The notes beneath the pieces are model-generated. The model saw only the letters and a list, made by a program, of their open reading frames with translations. It was not told where the DNA came from and did no database searches. Positions 40,842-45,720 of a stretch of DNA of 45,720 nucleotides are shown here, piece by piece (the first letter of the stretch is position 1; the number at the start of each line of letters is the position of its first letter). Origin of the DNA: Microvirga arvi (GTDB taxonomy: Bacteria; Pseudomonadota; Alphaproteobacteria; Rhizobiales; Beijerinckiaceae); NCBI RefSeq assembly GCF_016892765.1, contig NZ_JAFEMD010000040.1, positions 1 through 45,720 of the forward strand, in the 5' to 3' direction. Both the position numbers and the translations under genes were made by a program.

Positions 40842-41969
40842 ATGTCCTACCTGTCCCTCATCGATGTCGAAAAAACCTATGCCTCCTCGGCGCCTGCGGT
40901 CCGCCACGTCTCTCTCGAAATCGAACGCGGCGAGTTCGTGACCTTCCTTGGCCCGAGTGGCTCGGGCAAGACGACTACGCTGTCGATGGTCGCAGGGTTC
41001 ATCCTGCCCAGCAGTGGCCGCATCGAAGTAGGCGGTCAGGACATCACTCACGTTCCCCCGCACCAGCGCAATATCGGCATGGTCTTCCAGGACTATTCTC
41101 TATTCCCTCACATGACAGTCGAGGAGAACATCGCCTTTCCCCTGCGTATGCGCGGCATGTCCAAGAGAGATATCACGTCTCGCGCCGGCGAGGCCTTGGA
41201 GATTGTGGGCTTGAGCGGCTTCGGGCACCGTCTTCCAGTGCAGCTCAGCGGTGGTCAGCAGCAGCGCGTGGCTATTGCCCGCGCGATCGTCTACCGGCCG
41301 GCGATCCTCCTCATGGACGAACCTCTCGGAGCCCTTGATCGGCTCCTGCGCGACCGCCTTCAGCTCGAGATCAAACAGATCCAGCGTGAGATGGGCATCA
41401 CTACCCTCTACGTCACCCATGATCAGGGCGAAGCTCTAACGATGTCCGACCGAATCTGCGTGTTCAACGAGGGCGAAGTCGTGCAGGTTGGCACTCCATC
41501 GAGCATATATGAGAAGCCGAGTAACGTCTTCGTCGCGGGCTTCGTGGGCGAGTCTAACTTCCTCGAGTGCCGTGTCCTGACCCGGAAGAGCGGCTCACCC
41601 GGCAACACCTATGTGCTCGCGTTTCCAGACTCCGCGCCGGTGACAGTACAGAGCGAGTGCATCCTGCCGGTCCATAGCGAGGCGATTGCGGTTGTCAGGC
41701 CCGAGCACATTCGGGTCGAGCCCACATTCATCCAGCCGCAGCCGGCAGAAGCCGCCATTCAGGCCACAATCCGGGACATCATCTATCGCGGAGAAAGCAG
41801 CAGTCTCCAAGCCGTTCTCCGGAGTGGGCAGACCGTTACCGTCCGTATCCCATCCCGCAGCGTAGTCTTGAGCCCCAATCAGGAGGTTCACCTTGTTTGG
41901 GAAACCCGCGACACGGTGTTGCTCCCCAATGACAAACGCCCAGAAGCCGTGATCGAAGCGGCCGAATGA
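40842..41969 (+). CDS. ABC transporter ATP-binding protein, second system
   Basis: A 375-residue ATPase with Walker A GPSGSGKTT, signature LSGGQQQRVAIARA, Walker B ILLMDEPLGALD and YVTHDQ, then a TOBE-type C-terminus. It is homologous to the ATPase at 26082. AGGCGAG precedes the Met at 40842, and a Met two codons earlier is possible. It serves the binding protein and permeases at 42064-44887. The gene is in the same operon as the flavoprotein, about 50 bp downstream. Confidence 0.9.
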   Translation: MSYLSLIDVEKTYASSAPAVRHVSLEIERGEFVTFLGPSGSGKTTTLSMVAGFILPSSGRIEVGGQDITHVPPHQRNIGMVFQDYSLFPHMTVEENIAFPLRMRGMSKRDITSRAGEALEIVGLSGFGHRLPVQLSGGQQQRVAIARAIVYRPAILLMDEPLGALDRLLRDRLQLEIKQIQREMGITTLYVTHDQGEALTMSDRICVFNEGEVVQVGTPSSIYEKPSNVFVAGFVGESNFLECRVLTRKSGSPGNTYVLAFPDSAPVTVQSECILPVHSEAIAVVRPEHIRVEPTFIQPQPAEAAIQATIRDIIYRGESSSLQAVLRSGQTVTVRIPSRSVVLSPNQEVHLVWETRDTVLLPNDKRPEAVIEAAE

Positions 41970-42063
41970 ACGACGATTAGGACGGCCTCGCGACAGCCAA
42001 CCGACCTTCGTGGAGCGCAGTGGCAAGCGCTCACCTATCGCATAACCTACAGAGGAGTGGAGG

Positions 42064-43116
42064 ATGAAGTTGTTCACCAAGCAAGTCAAAGGCTCGATCA
42101 CACTCTCGGCGCTCATCGCCGGGGCTGCAGGGGCACTGCTGCTGCCGGCCACCTCAGCCGCCGCGCAGGAAACCGTGGTCGTTGCGGATGCTGGGGGCGC
42201 GCAGGCTGAGGCGCTCGCGGCAGCGCTTTATGAGCCCTTTGAGAAGGAGTCGGGGATCAAGGTGATCGCCGACCACACGACTGCCATCGGCAAGGCGCAG
42301 GCTATGAGCCGCTCCGGCAATGTCGTCTGGGATGTCTTCATCACCGGCGACACGGACGTGGCCCTGGCGACGCAGAATGATATCCTGATGCCGATCGACT
42401 GGAATGTGGTGCCTAAGGAAGGCCTATCTCCAGAAGTGGCCCAGACCTACGCGGCTCCTTCCAGCCGGTACGCGCTGGTGATGACTTACAACACCAACCT
42501 CATCAAGGATCCCCCGAAGAGCTGGGCCGAGTGGTGGGACACCACAAAGTACAATTGCCCCCGTGTTATGCGCAACGTTCCTATCGACAACCTCGAGGCA
42601 GCCGTCCTGTCGTCAGGTGTGCCAGTCGACAAGGTCTATCCTGTTGATCTGAAGCTCGCCTACGAGCAGCTCGATAAGATTCAGCCCAAGGTCGTCACCT
42701 TCTGGGACAGTGGCGCGCAGTCAGTCCAACTCATCGCGGACGGCTCCGCCTGTCTGGGCACGGCTTGGACGAGCCGCGTGACGGCAGCCGAAAAAGCCGG
42801 ACAGCCTGTCGCCCGCGTCTGGAATCAGGCGATTGTGCACCAGGATTACTTCACGGTTATGAAGGGTGCGAAGAACCCGAAGGCTGCCATGCAGCTGATC
42901 GCGTTCGCGATGCGCCCGGAGGTTCAGGCCAAAATCGCGAGCCGGCTCGGAACTCTACCAGCCAATCCGAAGGCACAGGACCTCATTGAGCCCGCTTCTC
43001 TCAAGTACCAGCCGAAGCCGGAAGATCTAAGCAAGACCATGCTGTCCAACATCGGCTGGTGGTCCACCAACATGGCAGACGCGTACAAGAAGTACAGCGG
43101 CTGGCTGACGAAGTAA
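42064..43116 (+). CDS. ABC transporter substrate-binding protein, second system
   Basis: A 350-residue periplasmic binding protein with a signal peptide ending ATSAAAQ (about residue 35). It has the spermidine/putrescine-type fold and KVVTFWDSGAQSVQLIADGS, matching the segment in the 30002 product. A Cys pair (CPRVMRNV..., then SACLGTAW) is not in copy 1. GGAGTGGAGG precedes the ATG directly. The ligand is unknown, and the two binding proteins differ enough to prefer different compounds. Confidence 0.85.
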   Translation: MKLFTKQVKGSITLSALIAGAAGALLLPATSAAAQETVVVADAGGAQAEALAAALYEPFEKESGIKVIADHTTAIGKAQAMSRSGNVVWDVFITGDTDVALATQNDILMPIDWNVVPKEGLSPEVAQTYAAPSSRYALVMTYNTNLIKDPPKSWAEWWDTTKYNCPRVMRNVPIDNLEAAVLSSGVPVDKVYPVDLKLAYEQLDKIQPKVVTFWDSGAQSVQLIADGSACLGTAWTSRVTAAEKAGQPVARVWNQAIVHQDYFTVMKGAKNPKAAMQLIAFAMRPEVQAKIASRLGTLPANPKAQDLIEPASLKYQPKPEDLSKTMLSNIGWWSTNMADAYKKYSGWLTK

Positions 43117-43145
43117 GCTGACGACACTGAACCTGGGAGGGCGGA

Positions 43146-43976
43146 ATGTTGCGGAAAAGCAGCTGGCTGATTGCACCATGTCTTGCGTACATGCTGGTCA
43201 TGTATGTCACGCCGGCACTGATTATGCTTTATTCCCCCTTCCAGATCAGTGTCGAATCGGGGTTCACCGCACTTGGCGAAGCTCTGGTGGAGCCGAGCTA
43301 CCAGCGCGTGATGATGACGACGTTCAGAACGGCGCTTGTCGTCACAGTGCTCGCGGTTCTTCTTGGATACCCAACGGCATATTACCTCTCCCGCCTGCCC
43401 TCGGAGAAGGTCGGCAAGTACATGCTGCTGATCATGTTCCCGCTTTGGACGAGTCTGCTCGTCCGTACCTATGCTTGGATCGCATTGCTTCAGGATTCAG
43501 GCGTCATCAATTCGACCTTGATGAGCGCAAACTTGATCAGCAATCCCATTCGCCTCCTCTACAACAGCGGCAGCGTCGCCATTGGAATGGTCCAGATTCT
43601 GCTGCCCTATGCGATCATTACGATGTACTCGGTTATGGTTGGTATCAAGCCGCGTCTGTCCCAGACAGCGCAGGTTCTCGGCGCCAGCCCGACACGCGCC
43701 TTCTGGCACATATTCCTTCCCTTGAGCTTGCCCGGACTGTCGGCTGCCTGCCTCCTGCTGTTCATCATGGGACTAGGCTTCTTCGTCACCCCGGCTCTTC
43801 TGGGTGGCCGGCGTGACATGATGGTTGGCACCCTCATCCAGCAGCAGGTCGTACTCTTGGGTGACTGGGACTCGGCCTCCCTCCTGTCGATCATGCTACT
43901 CGCAGCCACGATCATTCTTCTCTTCGTGTACAGCCGCTTCGCCCGCCTCGAAAACCTTGTCCCGGCATCAAAATGA
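43146..43976 (+). CDS. ABC transporter permease, second system (PotB-like)
   Basis: A 276-residue inner-membrane permease with six hydrophobic segments. The EAA loop is AQVLGASPTRAFWHIFLPLS near 177-196. GGAGGGCGG precedes the ATG. Its stop overlaps the next start by four bases. It pairs with the next gene's product. Confidence 0.9.
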   Translation: MLRKSSWLIAPCLAYMLVMYVTPALIMLYSPFQISVESGFTALGEALVEPSYQRVMMTTFRTALVVTVLAVLLGYPTAYYLSRLPSEKVGKYMLLIMFPLWTSLLVRTYAWIALLQDSGVINSTLMSANLISNPIRLLYNSGSVAIGMVQILLPYAIITMYSVMVGIKPRLSQTAQVLGASPTRAFWHIFLPLSLPGLSAACLLLFIMGLGFFVTPALLGGRRDMMVGTLIQQQVVLLGDWDSASLLSIMLLAATIILLFVYSRFARLENLVPASK

Positions 43977-44887
43977 ACATAGCATCCAACACTCCTCGGG
44001 TAGCGCCCTGGACAGCCTGGTTCGCCCACGGCGTCATCGCCTTCATGGTCGTTCCCACGCTTCTGGTGGTCCCAATCTCGTTCAACGGGGACCAATATCT
44101 CAGTTTCCCGCCGCGGGACTTCTCGCTACGCTGGTACGAGGATTTCTGGTCGAATGATCAGTGGCTGCATTCGGCCTGGATCAGCCTCGTAACTGCCCTG
44201 GCGGTGATGGCGATCGCCACAGTGCTGGGCACGCTTGCCGCGATTGCGTTGCACCGGATGACGGGCGTGGGCAAGAAGGTTCTTCTTGCTTTGATGATGT
44301 CACCCCTGATGGTGCCAACCGTCGTTCTCGCCTTAGCGCTGTACTTCTTCTTCGCTCGCCTGCAGATGGTAGGCACATGGAGCGCCGTCGTTCTCGGCCA
44401 AGTGATCCTGGCTGTCCCGTTCGCCGTCCTGAATGTGCATGCCAGCCTGCAGGGCTATCCGGCAACGCTGGAGCGAGCGGCGAGTTCGCTCGGAGCAGGA
44501 CCGGTGACGACCTTCCTTCGTATAACCATGCCAATCATCCGTCCTGGCATCCTGTCGGGCGCCCTATTCGCCTTCATGGTTTCGTTTGACGAGTTCATCA
44601 TCGCGCTCTTTCTGGCAGGTCCCGGCGAAACCACCCTGCCGGTGCGAATGTGGCAGACGATGCAGCTCTACATCAGTCCGACGATTGCCGCGGTCTCTTC
44701 GATGATCACCGGCGTTACTGTGGCCGTGTTCATTGCCAGCCACGCTCTGCGCCGTCGTGCCACTCGACGCCGGTTCGCAGAGCGCCAGCCCAGCGCAAGC
44801 AAGGCGACAAAGGGCAAGGGTCGTACACTGGTTCGAAATTCTGGCGGCTGGCCGGGAAGCGGAAAACTCATGTCAAAGGAGGTTTGA
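43973..44887 (+). CDS. ABC transporter permease, second system (PotC-like)
   Basis: A 304-residue inner-membrane permease with EAA loop RAASSLGAGPVTTFLRITMP near 175-194 and a long basic tail (SHALRRRATRRRFAERQ and beyond) of about 45 residues that is absent from copy 1. The ATG overlaps the previous stop by four bases. It ends in a ribosome-binding GGAGG used by the glyoxalase gene. Confidence 0.9.
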   Translation: MNIASNTPRVAPWTAWFAHGVIAFMVVPTLLVVPISFNGDQYLSFPPRDFSLRWYEDFWSNDQWLHSAWISLVTALAVMAIATVLGTLAAIALHRMTGVGKKVLLALMMSPLMVPTVVLALALYFFFARLQMVGTWSAVVLGQVILAVPFAVLNVHASLQGYPATLERAASSLGAGPVTTFLRITMPIIRPGILSGALFAFMVSFDEFIIALFLAGPGETTLPVRMWQTMQLYISPTIAAVSSMITGVTVAVFIASHALRRRATRRRFAERQPSASKATKGKGRTLVRNSGGWPGSGKLMSKEV

Positions 44888-44888
44888 G

Positions 44889-45350
44889 ATGACTGAGGCG
44901 AAGCAGCGATATATGCATACGATGATTCGCGTGAAGGATCTGCCCAAGAGTATCGAGTTCTACACCAAGGCTCTCGGCATGACTGTGCTGCGCCGGATCG
45001 AGGTGCCGGAAGGCGAGTACACGCTCGTGTTTGTTGGCTATGGCGACGAGGAATCCGAAGCGACTATTGAGCTGACTTACAACTGGGGCAAGGACAACTA
45101 TGAGATCGGCACCGGGTTTGGACATCTAGCGATTGGCGTCGATAACGTTGCGGACACCTGCGACCACGTGCGCCTACTTGGCGGCAAGGTCACTCGCGAA
45201 GCTGGCCCTGTGAAGTTCGGCAAAACCACGATTGCGTTCATCGAGGATCCGGACGGTTACAAGGTGGAGCTGATCCAGCTCAAGGATGCCATCGACGAGA
45301 TGCGCGAAGCCAAGGCAAGAGCTGCAACCGTCACTGGTGCTCCGGCGTAA
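44889..45350 (+). CDS. gloA: Glyoxalase I (lactoylglutathione lyase) / VOC-family protein
   Basis: A 153-residue VOC protein of the glyoxalase I type. It has HTMIRVKDLPKSIEFYTKAL (first metal His at position 10), then EATIELTYNWG (Glu), GFGHLAIGVDNV (His) and FIEDPDGYKVELIQL (Glu). Glyoxalase I converts the glutathione hemithioacetal of methylglyoxal and similar dicarbonyls to a lactoylglutathione-type product. GGAGG lies six bases before the ATG and two bases after it starts within the end of the permease gene. It closes the second operon, consistent with removal of a dicarbonyl formed by the flavoprotein. Confidence 0.85.
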   Translation: MTEAKQRYMHTMIRVKDLPKSIEFYTKALGMTVLRRIEVPEGEYTLVFVGYGDEESEATIELTYNWGKDNYEIGTGFGHLAIGVDNVADTCDHVRLLGGKVTREAGPVKFGKTTIAFIEDPDGYKVELIQLKDAIDEMREAKARAATVTGAPA

Positions 45351-45420
45351 GACCAGGCCTTATGCTGTCAGCACTGGCCCATTAGCCGCTAATGTGTAGT
45401 GGCTGAAGCGATGCGGACAG

Positions 45421-45459
45421 CGGAGCAGTCGCGCTTTCCTCGTATTGCGGACTGCTCCG
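45421..45459 (+). terminator. Stem-loop after the second operon
   Basis: CGGAGCAGTC (45421-45430) pairs perfectly with GACTGCTCCG (45450-45459) across a 19-base loop, about 70 bp after the glyoxalase stop. No T-tract follows, so the terminator role rests on position. Confidence 0.4.
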
Positions 45460-45643
45460 AACACCGCGTTTATTCTCGCACAAAAGGCCGGCCCGGCAGA
45501 ATAACGAATCGAAGATTGCCCCTCTCACACGTGGCCGATCTCTTCTCGAAGATCACGGCGGATTTTGGCATAGCATTCGCATGAACCCTGTTCGAGGACA
45601 GCTCGGTCGGCGGTTCTGTCATGGGTTCCTGGGCGCAGGCATA

Positions 45644-45720
45644 GGCACTGTTGCATTAACTTCAACAAGCCATAATGCGCGTATCGGTGCGGCTCCCTCA
45701 TGCGACAAGCCCGAAGAGTT
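45644..45720 (+). mobile_element. Possible IS6-type terminal sequence (partial)
   Basis: GGCACTGTTGCATT (45644-45657) matches 12 of the 14 bases of the IS26-like inverted repeat GGCACTGTTGCAAA. The rest of the element would lie beyond the window. An open frame from ATG 45581 also runs to the end without a stop, and I cannot support it as a gene. From 45351 to 45643 I see no gene. Confidence 0.3.

Noticed and set aside
1..45720. CRISPR array, tRNA or rRNA genes
   Set aside because: No regularly spaced repeats of 25-40 bp and no cloverleaf or rRNA sequence were recognised on either strand.

Overview
The window looks like part of a large plasmid (or chromid) of a GC-rich alphaproteobacterium, most likely a Hyphomicrobiales species near Microvirga/Methylobacterium. 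The reasons are two RepC-type replication initiators with antisense RNAs, a broken ParA gene, KGG and WGR small proteins, and many orphan genes of the kind found on such plasmids. The genus is inferred, not proven.

Layout. (1) 0-4.0 kb: a ParA gene cut off by what looks like an IS21-type insertion end, a membrane-anchored patatin-like lipase with a small partner gene and a terminator, and a zinc-ribbon/coiled-coil/AbrB-like protein of unknown role. (2) 4.3-13.8 kb: an accessory island of small genes, mostly without known function, loosely packed on both strands. Two protein families occur there as diverged pairs (4335-4937 with 10583-11161; 5254-5646 with 13314-13802). An 11-bp A/T palindrome, AAAAT-N-ATTTT, recurs beside or inside these genes. 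A leader-peptide/terminator structure precedes 9972. (3) 13.9-20.4 kb: two repC genes in the same orientation, identical at their ends and diverged in the DNA-binding middle, each with its own antisense RNA. The second is preceded by a ribbon-helix-helix gene with an operator-like palindrome. (4) 20.9-23.7 kb: cold-shock protein, small conserved genes, a truncated transglutaminase-like gene, a coding frame without a start codon, and a secreted protein.

(5) 24.0-45.4 kb: a catabolic region that appears devoted to Amadori compounds (fructosyl-amines) or related amino sugars. The left module has a FrlB-like deglycase, FrlD-like kinase, an ABC transporter of the polyamine/opine class, a FrlC-like epimerase, a binding protein, a FAD oxidoreductase and a LacI regulator. 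Paired GAGAGCGYTCTC operators sit at both of its promoters. Next come gabD, gabT and a GcvA-like LysR gene for removal of GABA or a related amine. The right module has a second LacI regulator facing an operon of a paralogous FAD oxidoreductase, a second complete ABC transporter and a glyoxalase I-like protein. The modules suggest two routes for glycated amines: phosphorylation then deglycation on the left, and oxidative release with detoxification of a dicarbonyl product on the right. The window ends in a possible IS6-type terminal sequence.
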